From Pseudomonas wayambapalatensis (GTDB lineage Bacteria; Pseudomonadota; Gammaproteobacteria; Pseudomonadales; Pseudomonadaceae), in the NCBI GenBank assembly GCA_014268975.2, contig CP077096.1, positions 3,075,501-3,139,500 on the forward strand: DNA of 64,000 nt, read 5' to 3'. Below, piece by piece: positions 1 through 9,243 of this stretch. Made by a program: the position numbers and the translations under genes. Below the pieces are notes generated by a model. That model saw nothing but the letters and a program-made list of their open reading frames with translations, did not search any database and had not been told where the DNA came from. Position 1 is the stretch's first letter, and the number at the start of each line of letters is the position of its first letter.

Positions 1-528
1 CTGGGCGAGGGTTTGAGCCTGCGCAGCGACCTGCGCTACTTCGACAGCCGCGGCGACGGCGCCGAACGCGCCGGGCGCATCGACAACCGCAACTTCAACG
101 CCATGTTCACCCTGGGCGTGAAGGCCCACAAGTTCACCGCCACCTGGCAGCAGATGTCCGGCGACAGCGCGTTTCCGTTTCTCAACGGCGGCGACCCCTA
201 CACCGTCAACCTGGTCACCTACAACACTTTCACCCGCGCAGGTCTCGACTCCTGGCAGGTGCGCTACGACTACGACTTCGTCGCGATGGGCATTCCGGGC
301 CTGAGCTTCATGACCCGCTATACCGACGGTCGCCACGCCGAAACCGCGACCCTCAGCAATGGCCGCGAACGCGAGCGCGACACCGACATCACCTACGTCA
401 TCCAGAGCGGCCCGTTCAAGGACGTCAGCCTGCGCTGGCGCAACGTCACCTTCCGTTCCGGCAATGGCCTGACCAACGCCGTGGACGAAAACCGCCTGAT
501 CATCGGCTACACCCTGGCGCTGTGGTAA
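1..528 (+). CDS. OprD-family outer-membrane porin, C-terminal part (5' truncated by window)
   Basis: The reading frame is open from base 1 to the TAA at 526-528, giving about 175 residues. It is the C-terminal third of an OprD-type substrate-specific porin: alternating amphipathic beta strands, many aromatic residues, and a final strand ending in ...YTLALW with a C-terminal aromatic residue, as the outer-membrane assembly machinery expects. It lies 24 bp before paaZ in the same direction. In P. putida a porin for phenylacetate (PhaK) is encoded among the phenylacetate genes, so uptake of phenylacetate is the likely role. The substrate is inferred from the neighbour only; the fold assignment is fairly secure. 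The start lies outside the window. Confidence 0.82.
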   Translation: MGEGLSLRSDLRYFDSRGDGAERAGRIDNRNFNAMFTLGVKAHKFTATWQQMSGDSAFPFLNGGDPYTVNLVTYNTFTRAGLDSWQVRYDYDFVAMGIPGLSFMTRYTDGRHAETATLSNGRERERDTDITYVIQSGPFKDVSLRWRNVTFRSGNGLTNAVDENRLIIGYTLALW

Positions 529-552
529 CCGCGCCCTTCAAAGGAGAACAGC

Positions 553-2604
553 ATGTCTGACGCCCACACCCTGCAGAGTTTCATCGCCGGCCGCTGGATC
601 GGCCAGCACGGCGCCCAGGCCCTGCGCAGCGCCCTCGATGGGCAGGTCCTGGCCTATAGCCATGAGGAACGCCCGGACTTCGCCGAAGCGCTGGATTTCG
701 GCCGCCGCCAGGGCCTCGCCGGGCTCATGGCCCTGGATTTTCAACAGCGCGCCGCACGCCTGAAGGCCCTGGCGTTGTACCTGGCCGAGCGCAAGGAACA
801 GCTCTACGCCCTCTCCCACCACAGCGGCGCGACCCGTGCCGACAGCTGGATCGACATCGAAGGCGGCAATGCCACGCTGTTTTCCTACTCCGGCATCGGC
901 ACCCGCGAGTTGCCCTCGGGCAACCTGCTGCACGAAGGCCCGGCCATCCCGCTGGGCAAGCAAGGGCGTTTCGCCGGCAGCCATATCCTGGTGCCACGGG
1001 CAGGCGTGGCGGTGCACATCAACGCCTTCAACTTCCCGATCTGGGGCATGCTGGAGAAGTTCGCACCGACCTTCCTCGCCGGCATGCCGTGCATCGTCAA
1101 GCCCGCGACGTCTACCAGTTACCTGACCGAAGCCGTGGTGCGCCTGATCGACGAATCCGGCCTGCTGCCGCCCGGCAGCCTGCAACTGGTGATCGGCAGC
1201 ACCGGCGACTTGCTCGAACGCCTGCAGGGCCAGGACCTGGTGACCTTCACCGGCTCCGCCGACACCGCCGCCAAGCTGCGCATCACGCCGAACCTGGTGC
1301 GCAACTCGGTGCCCTTCACGGCTGAAGCCGACTCGCTGAACTGCGCCATCCTCGGGCCGGATGTAACCCCGGACGACGAGGAGTTCGACCTGTACATCAA
1401 AGAGGTGGTGCGCGAGATGACCACCAAGGCGGGCCAGAAGTGCACGGCCATTCGCCGCGCCATCGTGCCGGCCAGGCACCTGGATGCCGTCGCCACCCGC
1501 CTGCGCGAACGCCTGGCCAAGGTGGTGGTGGGCGATCCGGCGGTCGAAGGCGTACGCATGGGCGCGCTGGCCTCCCACGACCAGCAGCGTGATGTCGGCG
1601 AGCGCGTGCGCAGCCTGCTGCAAAGCTGCGACCAACTGTTCGGCGCCAGCGACGGTTTTTCGCCGGTGGGCGAAGGCGTGGCCGAAGGTGCGTTCTTCGC
1701 CCCGACCCTGCTGCACGCACGCGACCCGCACGCCGAGGGCGGCGCCCACGATATCGAGGCGTTCGGCCCGGTCAGCACCCTGATGGCCTACGACGACCTG
1801 GACGAAGCCCTGGCCCTGGCCGCACGAGGCAAGGGCAGCCTGGTGGCGACCCTGGTGACCCGCGACCGCGCCATCGCCGCCAAGGCCATTCCCGCGGCCG
1901 CCGCCTGGCACGGCCGTCTGCTGGTGCTCGACCGCGAGGCTGCGCCGGAGTCCACCGGGCACGGCTCGCCGCTGCCACAGCTCAAGCACGGCGGCCCCGG
2001 GCGTGCCGGGGGCGGCGAAGAGCTCGGCGGCCTGCGGGCGGTCAAGCACTACCTGCAGCGCGCCGCGATCCAGGGTTCGCCGAGCATGCTGGCGGCGGTC
2101 ACTGGCGAGCACGTGCGTGGCGCTGAAGTGATCGAGACCGAGGTGCACCCGTTCCGTCGCTACTTCGATGAACTGCGCATCGGCGAGTCGCTGCTGACCC
2201 ACCGACGTACCGTCACCGAGGCGGACCTGGTGAACTTCGGCTGCCTGTCGGGCGACCACTTCTACATGCATTTCGACGAGATCGCCGCCAAGCAGTCGCA
2301 GTTCGGCAAGCGCATCGCCCATGGCTACTTCGTGCTGTCAGCGGCGGCCGGACTATTCGTGTCGCCGGGTGAAGGGCCGGTGCTGGCCAACTACGGGCTG
2401 GACACCCTGCGCTTCATCAACCCGGTGGGCATCGGTGACACGATCCAGGCGCGCCTGACCTGCAAGCGCAAGATCGACCAGGGCAAGACCAGCCCGTTGG
2501 GGCAGCCGCAAGGGGTGGTGGCCTGGGATGTGGAGGTGACCAACCAGCTCGGTGAACTGGTGGCCAGTTACGACATCCTGACGCTGGTGCTCAAGCGCAG
2601 CTGA
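553..2604 (+). CDS. paaZ: PaaZ: bifunctional oxepin-CoA hydrolase / 3-oxo-5,6-dehydrosuberyl-CoA semialdehyde dehydrogenase
   Basis: A 683-residue cytoplasmic fusion enzyme of the phenylacetyl-CoA pathway. It opens the oxepin-CoA ring and oxidises the resulting aldehyde with NADP. Residues about 1-530 are an aldehyde dehydrogenase domain, with Glu258 in a TAEADS context and the nucleophile Cys297 in GQKCTAIRR. Residues about 545-683 are a MaoC/hotdog (R)-specific hydratase domain with the GDHFYMHFD motif, giving the Asp568/His573 pair that corresponds to Asp561/His566 of the E. coli enzyme. Length is typical of PaaZ. The ATG at 553 follows an AGGAGA ribosome site at 541-546. It is likely co-transcribed with the upstream porin. 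No other paa gene is in the window. Confidence 0.93.
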   Translation: MSDAHTLQSFIAGRWIGQHGAQALRSALDGQVLAYSHEERPDFAEALDFGRRQGLAGLMALDFQQRAARLKALALYLAERKEQLYALSHHSGATRADSWIDIEGGNATLFSYSGIGTRELPSGNLLHEGPAIPLGKQGRFAGSHILVPRAGVAVHINAFNFPIWGMLEKFAPTFLAGMPCIVKPATSTSYLTEAVVRLIDESGLLPPGSLQLVIGSTGDLLERLQGQDLVTFTGSADTAAKLRITPNLVRNSVPFTAEADSLNCAILGPDVTPDDEEFDLYIKEVVREMTTKAGQKCTAIRRAIVPARHLDAVATRLRERLAKVVVGDPAVEGVRMGALASHDQQRDVGERVRSLLQSCDQLFGASDGFSPVGEGVAEGAFFAPTLLHARDPHAEGGAHDIEAFGPVSTLMAYDDLDEALALAARGKGSLVATLVTRDRAIAAKAIPAAAAWHGRLLVLDREAAPESTGHGSPLPQLKHGGPGRAGGGEELGGLRAVKHYLQRAAIQGSPSMLAAVTGEHVRGAEVIETEVHPFRRYFDELRIGESLLTHRRTVTEADLVNFGCLSGDHFYMHFDEIAAKQSQFGKRIAHGYFVLSAAAGLFVSPGEGPVLANYGLDTLRFINPVGIGDTIQARLTCKRKIDQGKTSPLGQPQGVVAWDVEVTNQLGELVASYDILTLVLKRS

Positions 2605-2625
2605 TCATTGCCGGCCTGACGTGTC

Positions 2626-2657
2626 GGCCCTGGCGCGGGTGTGCCCCGCGACAGGGA
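2626..2657. repeat. REP-like palindrome after paaZ
   Basis: An imperfect GC-rich palindrome (CCCTGGCGCGGG, a short loop, CCCCGCGACAGGG) typical of Pseudomonas REP elements. It lies 20 bp after the paaZ stop and could serve as its terminator or as an mRNA 3' stabiliser. There is no U-run, so the function is inferred. Confidence 0.5.
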
Positions 2658-2699
2658 CGGTTGACTCCCCACCCCATAAATGCTCAGATGCGCCCCTTG

Positions 2700-2882
2700 T
2701 TTCAGGTGTCCCCTGCCGCCGAGCCGGGGATTAAACGGGAAGCCGGTGCCTCGCTCCTGCGAGCAGTCCGGCGCTGCCCCCGCAACGGTAAGCGAGCGAT
2801 GCATTCGATACACCACTGTGCCAACGGCATGGGAAGGTGAATGCCTCATGCCCCTCGCAAGCCCGGAGACCGGCCTGTCACA
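2700..2882 (+). promoter_or_regulatory. Cobalamin (adenosylcobalamin-type) riboswitch
   Basis: Conserved blocks appear in the right order. There is a GGTGTCCC start (2705-2712), then GGGATTAAACGGGAAGCCGGTG (about 2726-2747), the core GCTGCCCCCGCAACGGTAAG (about 2774-2793), and finally the B12 box AGCCCGGAGACCGGCC (about 2860-2875). The element ends about 120 bases before the ATG of the ABC transporter ATPase. The interval to the gene is GC-rich with possible alternative hairpins (2890-2960). No good Shine-Dalgarno is visible at the ATG at 3005, and no poly-U terminator is obvious. Translational control is therefore plausible. It implies repression of the downstream operon when cobalamin is abundant. 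Confidence 0.94.
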
Positions 2883-3004
2883 GCAGTTGGCAACTCCCGC
2901 GGTGGGCGGGCGCAGGCCGGTTCTCGCGGCGGCCGCGCGCCCGCGACAGCTGCGCGCACCTCCACCGTTCGGGTATCACTCACCCTGCGACGGTTGGTTC
3001 ATCC

Positions 3005-3781
3005 ATGTCATGCCCTACCCTGCACATCCAAGGCCTGCACTGGTCGCCGCACAGCGGTGGGCAGCCGCTGCTGGAGGGTATCGACCTGCAGATCGGCGCC
3101 GGTGAATTCGTCGGTCTGATCGGCCCCAACGGCAGTGGCAAGACCAGCCTGCTGCGCTGCGCCTACCGCTTCAATCGCCCCAGCGCCGGTCAGGTGCACC
3201 TCGATGGCGAGGATATCTGGCAGCGCAACCCACGCTGGGTCGCCCAGCGCATCGCGGTGATGCTGCAGGAGTTCCCCGAAGACTTCGGCCTGAACGTGCG
3301 TGACGTCGTTGCCATGGGCCGCACCCCGCATCTGGGCTGGTTCGAGGGCGACGGCGAGCCGAGCCTGATCGACGACACCCTCGCCAGGCTCGACCTGCTG
3401 CCGCGCGCCCTCGACGCCTTCGTCTGCCTGTCGGGCGGCGAAAAGCAGCGCGTGCTGCTGGCGCGGGCACTGGTCCAGCAACCTCGGCTGCTGATCCTCG
3501 ACGAGCCGACCAACCACCTCGACCCACGCTTCCAGCTGGCCCTGTTGCAGCAACTGCGCAACACCGGCCTGAGCCTGCTGGCCAGCTTCCACGATCTGAA
3601 CCTGGCCGCCGCCTTCTGCGATCGGCTGTACGTGATCGATGCCGGGCGCATCGTCGCCCACGGCACGCCAGAACACGTGCTCACCGAGCAATGCCTGGCC
3701 GAGGTGTTCGGCGTACAGGCCCTGGTCGACCGCCACCCGCTGGCCTCCCATCCACGCATTACCTGGATCAGCCCTGCATGA
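3005..3781 (+). CDS. ABC transporter ATPase, BtuD/FecE type (putative cobalamin/corrinoid uptake)
   Basis: A 258-residue nucleotide-binding subunit. Walker A is GPNGSGKT near residue 40, the signature is LSGGEKQR, Walker B is LLILDEPTNHLD, and the H-loop lies in ASFHDLN. This is the pattern of the BtuD/FecE/FhuC class that serves metal-chelate and vitamin B12 importers. The ATG at 3005 is chosen because it lies past the riboswitch and gives the usual N-terminus; longer in-frame starts would run into the riboswitch. The stop overlaps the next gene (ATGA). It is the first gene of a three-gene operon, ATPase-binding protein-permease. Cobalamin or a precursor as substrate follows from the riboswitch; iron-siderophore transport is the alternative the protein alone would allow. 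Confidence 0.88.
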   Translation: MSCPTLHIQGLHWSPHSGGQPLLEGIDLQIGAGEFVGLIGPNGSGKTSLLRCAYRFNRPSAGQVHLDGEDIWQRNPRWVAQRIAVMLQEFPEDFGLNVRDVVAMGRTPHLGWFEGDGEPSLIDDTLARLDLLPRALDAFVCLSGGEKQRVLLARALVQQPRLLILDEPTNHLDPRFQLALLQQLRNTGLSLLASFHDLNLAAAFCDRLYVIDAGRIVAHGTPEHVLTEQCLAEVFGVQALVDRHPLASHPRITWISPA

Positions 3782-4746
3782 AATCGCTGCTCACCAGCAT
3801 GGCCCTGCTGGCCGCCCTGCCCCTGGCCGCCGAGGCCGACAACTATCCACTGACCGTGCGCAGTTGCGAGCGCGACGTCACCTTCACCCATGCGCCGCAG
3901 CATGCCGTCAGCCATGACATCAATCTCACCGGCATGCTCCTGGCCCTCGGGCTGCGCGACCACATGGCCGGCTACAGCGGCATCAGCGGCTGGAAAACCC
4001 TCGACCCAAGCCTGCGCGAAGCACTTGACGGGCTGCCAGAGCTGGCGCCGCGCTACGTGTCGGTGGAAAACCTGCTCGATGCCAACGCCGACTTCTTCCT
4101 CGCCGGCTGGAGCTACGGCATGCGCATCGGCGGGCCGGTCACCCCACAGACCCTCGCGCCCTTCGACATCCCGGTGTATGAACTGAGCGAGTCGTGCTCC
4201 TGGATCATGCCCCAGCGCCAGGCCAGCCTCGAAGACCTCTACCGCGACCTGGACAACCTTGGCCGGATCTTCGATGTGCGCGAGCGCGCCACTGCGCTGG
4301 TTGGCCAGTTCCGCCAACGCGTCGAGCGCGTTGCGGCGCAGATGGCCGAGATCAAGCAACGGCCGCGCGTATTCCTCTATGACAGCGGTGAAGACCGCCC
4401 CACCACTTCCGGGCGCCTGGGGATGCCGCAGGCGCTGATCAGCACGGCAGGAGGTGATAACGTCATGAGCGATGTGGCCGCCAGCTGGACCCAGGTGAAC
4501 TGGGAGAGCGTGGTGGAACGCGATCCGCAGGTGATCGTGATCGTCGACTACGGGCCCACCAGTTGGCAGCACAAACGCGACTTCCTCCTGCACCACCCGG
4601 CGCTGGGCAGTGTCGAGGCGATCCGCAAGCAGCGCTTCGTGGTGCTGTCGTACCTGGAGGTGACACCGTCGGTGGAGAACGCCCAGGCCATCGAGACCCT
4701 GGCCACGGCCCTGCATCCGCAGCGCTTCGCCGAGGCCCGCCGCTGA
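3778..4746 (+). CDS. Periplasmic binding protein of the B12-riboswitch ABC operon (BtuF-like)
   Basis: A 322-residue class III substrate-binding protein. It has a signal peptide (MKSLLTSMALLAALPLAAEA, cleavage probably before DNYPLT) and no lipobox cysteine, so it is expected to be soluble in the periplasm. The body follows the BtuF/FecB plan: an N-terminal lobe, the NLTGMLLALGL helix, and a C-terminal lobe with the phrase VNWESVVERDPQVIVIVDYG. It overlaps the ATPase by 4 bp (ATGA) and the permease by 1 bp (TGATG), which indicates tight translational coupling. It captures the ligand for the permease encoded next. Ligand identity (cobalamin or another corrinoid) is inferred from the riboswitch. 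Confidence 0.85.
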   Translation: MKSLLTSMALLAALPLAAEADNYPLTVRSCERDVTFTHAPQHAVSHDINLTGMLLALGLRDHMAGYSGISGWKTLDPSLREALDGLPELAPRYVSVENLLDANADFFLAGWSYGMRIGGPVTPQTLAPFDIPVYELSESCSWIMPQRQASLEDLYRDLDNLGRIFDVRERATALVGQFRQRVERVAAQMAEIKQRPRVFLYDSGEDRPTTSGRLGMPQALISTAGGDNVMSDVAASWTQVNWESVVERDPQVIVIVDYGPTSWQHKRDFLLHHPALGSVEAIRKQRFVVLSYLEVTPSVENAQAIETLATALHPQRFAEARR

Positions 4747-5768
4747 TGCCGATTCGCAGCCCTGCGGGCTATCGCCTGCTGATCGTTTCGCTGCTGCTGG
4801 CCTTGCTGCTGTCGTGCCTGCTGTCGCTGGGGTTCGGCTCGGCGCAGGTCGCATTGGGCAAAGTGGTCGGCATTGTCCTGCAGCAGGTGGGGCTGGGGGA
4901 AAACGGCGACTGGAGCCGCGGCCAGGCGCAGATCGTCTGGCAGATCCGCGCACCGCGCGTGTTGCTGGGGGCGCTGGTCGGCGCAGGGTTGGCAATGGTC
5001 GGCGGCGCCCTGCAGGCGGTGACCCGCAATCCCCTGGCCGATCCGCACCTGCTGGGGGTCAGCTCCGGGGCGGTGTTCGGCGCAGTGCTGGTGGTGCTGT
5101 TTCTCGGCCCGTTCGCCGGGGCCTTCAGCCTGCCCCTGGCCGCGTTCATCGGCGCGTTGGGCAGTATGTTGCTGGTGCTCGGCGTGGCCAGCCGCGGTGG
5201 GCGCCTGGAGAGCGATCGCCTGCTGCTGGCCGGGGTGGCGGTGTCGTTCGTGGTAATGGCCGCCGCCAACCTGCTGCTCTACACCGGCGACCCGCATGCC
5301 GCCGCCTCGGTGATGTTCTGGATGCTCGGCGGGCTGGGCCTGGCGCAGTGGTCGCTGTTGTGGCTGCCGGCCGTTTGCGTGCTGGCGGGCTTCGTACTGT
5401 TGATGAGCCTGGCGCGGGCGCTGAACGCGCTGATGAGTGGCGAGCAGACCGCTGTGAGCCTGGGCTTCGACACCCGGCGCGTGCGGGCCAAGGTGTTCGT
5501 CGGTACGGCGTTGCTGACCGGTGTGCTGGTGTCGCTGTCGGGCGCCATCGGTTTCGTCGGTCTGATGCTGCCCCACGTGGCTCGTCGCCTGGTGGGCGCC
5601 GAGCATCGCCGCCTGCTACCGGCCTGCGCCTTGCTCGGGGCGCTGTTCATGATCTGGGTCGATGTCGGCGCACGCACCCTGATCACCCCGCAGGATCTGC
5701 CAATCGGCATCGCTACGGCGGCCATCGGCGGCCTGTTCTTCATCCTCTTGCTGAGGCGCAAGGCCTGA
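4746..5768 (+). CDS. FecCD/BtuC-type ABC permease (putative cobalamin/corrinoid uptake)
   Basis: A 340-residue, strongly hydrophobic inner-membrane protein of the FecCD family, which usually has ten membrane helices. Typical family motifs are visible: QIRAPRVLLGALVGAGLAMVG near the start of the domain, RNPLADPHLLGVSSGAV, GLMLPHVARRLVGAEHRRLLP (the segment contacting the ATPase), and PIGIATAAIGGLFFILLLRR at the end. The ATG at 4746 overlaps the preceding stop. A much longer in-frame opening upstream would cover the binding-protein gene and is rejected. It completes the importer with the two preceding genes under the cobalamin riboswitch. The intervening 5769-5890 shows no gene. Confidence 0.88.
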   Translation: MPIRSPAGYRLLIVSLLLALLLSCLLSLGFGSAQVALGKVVGIVLQQVGLGENGDWSRGQAQIVWQIRAPRVLLGALVGAGLAMVGGALQAVTRNPLADPHLLGVSSGAVFGAVLVVLFLGPFAGAFSLPLAAFIGALGSMLLVLGVASRGGRLESDRLLLAGVAVSFVVMAAANLLLYTGDPHAAASVMFWMLGGLGLAQWSLLWLPAVCVLAGFVLLMSLARALNALMSGEQTAVSLGFDTRRVRAKVFVGTALLTGVLVSLSGAIGFVGLMLPHVARRLVGAEHRRLLPACALLGALFMIWVDVGARTLITPQDLPIGIATAAIGGLFFILLLRRKA

Positions 5769-5890
5769 CATGCACGGACGTGGATCGACGGGTGGATGAG
5801 CAACTGCTCGAACATCGGGTGGCAAGGCAGGTACTGATCGCCCGCCAGTGATGCACCGTCGGCCCGATACCGACGGTGCACAGGCAGCGC

Positions 5891-6415
5891 TTAGAAGCCG
5901 GCGCTGTAGAACAGCGCGTACGACTCGATGCCGTCGTTCGGCTGCTTGATGCCGGCGTTGGAATAATGCGTGGCGCGGATGCCGATCTTCTGTTGACCCG
6001 GCAGCTTCAGGCCGAAACCGATGCGGTCTTCGAAGTTGACCGACGAGCCCAGCTTCTGATCACCGACGTCGGTCTTGGAGAAGGCGGCCAGGCCGATACC
6101 GGCCTCGATGAACGGGACGTAGCCCGAATCGCCGAACTCATAGACAAACACCGGGCTGAACGACAGGGAGTGGGCGCCGCTGTAGTCACCGCCCTCCCAG
6201 TAGGTGTAGGCGCCATCCCAGTAACCGGTCAGGTGACCGGTGCTGCTCTGCAGCCACTTCTTGTCCCAGTCGAACGACAGGCCGATGCGATAGGTCATGT
6301 CGCCCTGACTGGTGGCGCCCACGGCGCCAGAGATTTGCGCGGCCTGGGCCAGGTTGGCGCCGGCAAGGGCCAGCACGGCGGCGGCCAGCGAGGTGGCAAG
6401 ACGGGTTTTCATCAA
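5891..6415 (-). CDS. pagL: PagL lipid A 3-O-deacylase
   Basis: A 174-residue outer-membrane enzyme with a signal peptide of about 25 residues ending ...NLAQA. The mature part is an eight-stranded beta barrel with the motifs of Pseudomonas PagL, such as LSFDWDK, YWDGAYTYWEGG, SPVFVYEFGDSGYVPFIEAGIG and NFEDRIG. The catalytic residues are present near the C-terminus: His150 and Ser152 in HYSN, and Glu164 in GIESY, matching the His-Ser-Glu triad of P. aeruginosa PagL. It removes the 3-O acyl chain from lipid A and so lowers endotoxicity. It is transcribed alone. The 227-base gap upstream (6416-6642) is comparatively AT-rich toward 6530-6640 and probably holds its promoter; no clear PhoP box was seen. 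Confidence 0.94.
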   Translation of the reverse strand: MMKTRLATSLAAAVLALAGANLAQAAQISGAVGATSQGDMTYRIGLSFDWDKKWLQSSTGHLTGYWDGAYTYWEGGDYSGAHSLSFSPVFVYEFGDSGYVPFIEAGIGLAAFSKTDVGDQKLGSSVNFEDRIGFGLKLPGQQKIGIRATHYSNAGIKQPNDGIESYALFYSAGF

Positions 6416-6642
6416 TGACTACTCCAGAAGGTCTTCACGGGCAGGTGCCCTGGTGGGGCGTGCCTGCAGCAAGTGGAGGCTTGGCCTCTCGTTCTTCGCT
6501 TGCGCCCCAGGCCATCCCACCTGGGGTCACAAGTAGTAATACTTTTCTGATTATCGTCAGCCGCGATAAAAGATGAAAGTCATTTGCCACTATCGAATAG
6601 GAAAAAAGTTAGCAAGGTATCGGTTTTTTCGCCTTGAACCCT

Positions 6643-7512
6643 TCAGCCGGCCTGCTCCTCCAGCAGGCGGATGAACATGCTCAGGCTGCGTGACACCGTA
6701 CCGCGACGCCACACCAGCCAGGTCTTGAGGTAACGAAAATCCTCGGACAACGGCCAGGCGCTGACGGTACTGGCGCCGGGCATGCTGTCGAGCATGCTGC
6801 GCGGCATCAGGGCCAGGCCTGCACCGGCGCTGACACAGGCGAGCATGCCGTGGTACGACTCCATCTCGTGGATCTTGCCCGGGACGGCCTTGTCCTTGAC
6901 GAACCAGCTCTCGAAGTGATGCCGGTACGAGCAGTTGGCGCGAAAGGCATAGATGCTTTCGCCGTTGACGTCCTGGGCGCGGCTGACCGGAGCGTGGTTC
7001 AAGGGGGCGATGACCATCATCTCCTCCTCGAACACCGGCATGCCTTCCAGTGTCGGGTGCAGCACCGGGCCATCGACGAAGGCTGCCACCAGCCGCCCCG
7101 ACAGCACCCCTTCGAGCATGGTCCCCGAAGGGCCGGTGGAAAGATCCAGGTCGACCTTCGGATAACGCTGGTTATAGGCTGCCAGCACTGCCGGAATGCG
7201 TACCGCCGCAGTACTCTCCAGCGAGCCGAGGGCAAAGGTGCCTTGCGGGTCTTCGCCGGCCACGGTCGAGCGTGCCTCCTGCACCAGCTCAAGGATGCGC
7301 CGGGTGTATTCAAGGAAGTTCCAGCCCGCAGGAGACAGGCGCAGGCGGCTCTTTTCGCGGATGAACAGCTCCACCCCCAGGTCTTCTTCGAGCTGCTTGA
7401 TACGGGTGGTCAGGTTCGACGGCACCCGATGGATGTGTTGGGCGGCAGCGCTGATGCTGCCGTGCTCGGCCACCGCCTTGAACATTTCCAGTTGCACCAG
7501 GTCCACAGCCAT
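6643..7512 (-). CDS. LysR-family regulator, PtrR-like, divergent from sad
   Basis: A 289-residue LysR-type transcriptional regulator. The N-terminal winged helix-turn-helix occupies about residues 5-65 ([39 protein letters not shown], broken here by the recognition helix). It is followed by the usual linker helix and an effector-binding domain of two Rossmann-like lobes. It lies divergently from the aldehyde dehydrogenase with 112 bp between start codons, the classical arrangement for a LysR regulator controlling its neighbour. The pairing with a Sad-type enzyme recalls PtrR (putrescine-responsive) next to sad/yneI in enterobacteria, which suggests an effector from the putrescine/GABA pathway. 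The effector itself cannot be read from the sequence. Confidence 0.85.
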   Translation of the reverse strand: MAVDLVQLEMFKAVAEHGSISAAAQHIHRVPSNLTTRIKQLEEDLGVELFIREKSRLRLSPAGWNFLEYTRRILELVQEARSTVAGEDPQGTFALGSLESTAAVRIPAVLAAYNQRYPKVDLDLSTGPSGTMLEGVLSGRLVAAFVDGPVLHPTLEGMPVFEEEMMVIAPLNHAPVSRAQDVNGESIYAFRANCSYRHHFESWFVKDKAVPGKIHEMESYHGMLACVSAGAGLALMPRSMLDSMPGASTVSAWPLSEDFRYLKTWLVWRRGTVSRSLSMFIRLLEEQAG

Positions 7513-7624
7513 TCTCCATTCGTGAATGTTTCGCTCATTATTATTCAGTTTTCATTAAAGCTGCACGCCTCTAGTCTGGCCTTCAGTCGAATACGACACC
7601 GCCAAGACAACAAGAGGACCCGCC

Positions 7625-9010
7625 ATGAGCGAGATCAGCAGCCTGACCCATGCCATTTCCGTCGACCCGTACAGCGGCGAACAGATTGGCGCCTACCCCT
7701 ACGACACCGATGCCGCACTGGACGCTGCCCTGCAACGCGCCAAGGTCGGCTACGCCCAGTGGCGCCAGGTGTCGCTGGGTCAGCGCAGCGAATACCTGAT
7801 CGCCCTGGCCAATACCCTGCAGGCCAACCATGAAGCCTTCGCGGTGATGATCACCCGCGAGATCGGCAAGCCGATCACCCAGGCTCGCGGCGAAGTGACC
7901 AAGTGCATCGGCCTGTGCCAGTGGTACGCCGAACACGGCCCGGCCATGCTCGCCCCCGAGGCCACCCAGATCGAGAAAGCGCGCATCGAATACCGCCCGC
8001 TCGGCCCGATCCTCGCGGTGATGCCGTGGAACTTCCCGATCTGGCAAGTGCTGCGTGGTGCCGTCCCCGCCCTGCTGGCTGGCAACACCTACGTACTCAA
8101 GCACGCACCGAACGTGATGGGCAGCGCCTACCTGCTGGCCGAGCTGTTCAAGCAGGCTGGCTTGCCGCAAGGCGTGTTCGAGGTGGTCAATGTCACCCCG
8201 GATGGCGTCACCCGCGCGATCAATGACCCGCGCATCGCCGCCATTACCCTCACCGGCAGCGTACGTGCAGGCATGGCCATCGGCGCTCAAGCGGGCGCTG
8301 CGCTGAAGAAGTGCGTGCTCGAACTGGGCGGTTCCGATCCGTTCATCGTGCTGGCCGATGCCGACCTCGATGCCGCCGTCAAAGCTGCAGTGATCGGCCG
8401 CTACCAGAACACCGGCCAGGTCTGCGCCGCGGCCAAGCGTTTCATCGTGGAAGACAGCATCGTCGAGGCCTTCACGCAGAAGTTCGTGGAAGCGACCCGC
8501 GCCCTGAAAATCGGCAACCCACTGCAGGATGACACCTACCTCGGCCCGATGGCCCGCTTCGACCTGCGCGACGAACTCGATGGCCAGGTCCAGGCGACTC
8601 TCGCCGAAGGCGCCACGCTGCTGCTGGGCGGCAAGAAGGTCGAAGGCAGCGCCAACTTCTACGAGCCGACCGTGTTCGCCAACGTCACCCCCGACATGAC
8701 CGCCTTCAAGCAGGAGCTGTTCGGTCCGGTGGCGGCGATTATCAGCGCCCGTGACGCCGAGCACGCGGTAGAACTGGCCAACGACAGCGAATTCGGCCTG
8801 GCGGCGACGATCTACACCGCTGACCTGGCACGGGCCGAGCGCATGACCTCGGCACTGGACACCGGCGGAGTGTTCATCAACGGCTACTGCGCCTCCGACC
8901 CCCGGGTAGCGTTCGGTGGCGTGAAGAAGAGCGGTTTCGGGCGTGAGCTGTCGCACTTTGGTGTGCGCGAGTTCTGCAACGTGCAGACGGTTTGGCTGGA
9001 TCGTAACTGA
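7625..9010 (+). CDS. sad: NAD(P)-dependent succinate-semialdehyde dehydrogenase (Sad/YneI type)
   Basis: A 461-residue aldehyde dehydrogenase of the YneI/Sad subgroup. It oxidises succinate semialdehyde, the last step of GABA and putrescine catabolism, to succinate. Visible motifs are MPWNFPIWQ (cofactor/active-site Asn), the catalytic Glu in LELGGSDPF, the nucleophile Cys267 in NTGQVCAAAK, and the C-terminal VAFGGVKKSGFGRE. Length is usual for this subgroup, which is shorter than the GabD type. An AAGAGG ribosome site precedes the ATG at 7625. It faces the LysR gene across a 112 bp divergent promoter region, and a REP palindrome follows it. Other short-chain semialdehydes may also be substrates. 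Confidence 0.88.
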   Translation: MSEISSLTHAISVDPYSGEQIGAYPYDTDAALDAALQRAKVGYAQWRQVSLGQRSEYLIALANTLQANHEAFAVMITREIGKPITQARGEVTKCIGLCQWYAEHGPAMLAPEATQIEKARIEYRPLGPILAVMPWNFPIWQVLRGAVPALLAGNTYVLKHAPNVMGSAYLLAELFKQAGLPQGVFEVVNVTPDGVTRAINDPRIAAITLTGSVRAGMAIGAQAGAALKKCVLELGGSDPFIVLADADLDAAVKAAVIGRYQNTGQVCAAAKRFIVEDSIVEAFTQKFVEATRALKIGNPLQDDTYLGPMARFDLRDELDGQVQATLAEGATLLLGGKKVEGSANFYEPTVFANVTPDMTAFKQELFGPVAAIISARDAEHAVELANDSEFGLAATIYTADLARAERMTSALDTGGVFINGYCASDPRVAFGGVKKSGFGRELSHFGVREFCNVQTVWLDRN

Positions 9011-9027
9011 GGCGAGTGCGCGTCGCT

Positions 9028-9078
9028 CTTTTCGCGGGCAAGCCCGCTCCCTGTAGGAGCGGGCTTGCCCGCGAAAAG
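9028..9078. repeat. REP palindrome / probable terminator after sad
   Basis: A perfect inverted repeat with 23-base arms (9028-9050 and 9056-9078) around the loop CTGTA. The arm core is GCGGGCAAGCCCGCTCC, the standard Pseudomonas putida REP sequence. The outer ends are CTTTT/AAAAG, so the RNA hairpin could terminate in both directions. The remaining bases to 9243 show no gene. Confidence 0.85.
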
Positions 9079-9243
9079 GCCAGCACCCACACCGCAGATG
9101 CCTGATCATCTGCCACAAAAATGCACCCCACCCCTGCAGATTTACCAATTGTGTCAGGCAAATACGCATGGCAGGATCCGTTGATCCTCCAGCGTATTTC
9201 CAGACTTAACGTGGAAAATCAATAACAAAGCAGGGAGACCGCG

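Noticed and set aside
3190..4995. A 601-codon minus-strand frame across the ABC operon
   Set aside because: The opposite strand carries three proteins with complete family motifs and coupled stops and starts; the minus frame shows no recognisable domain.
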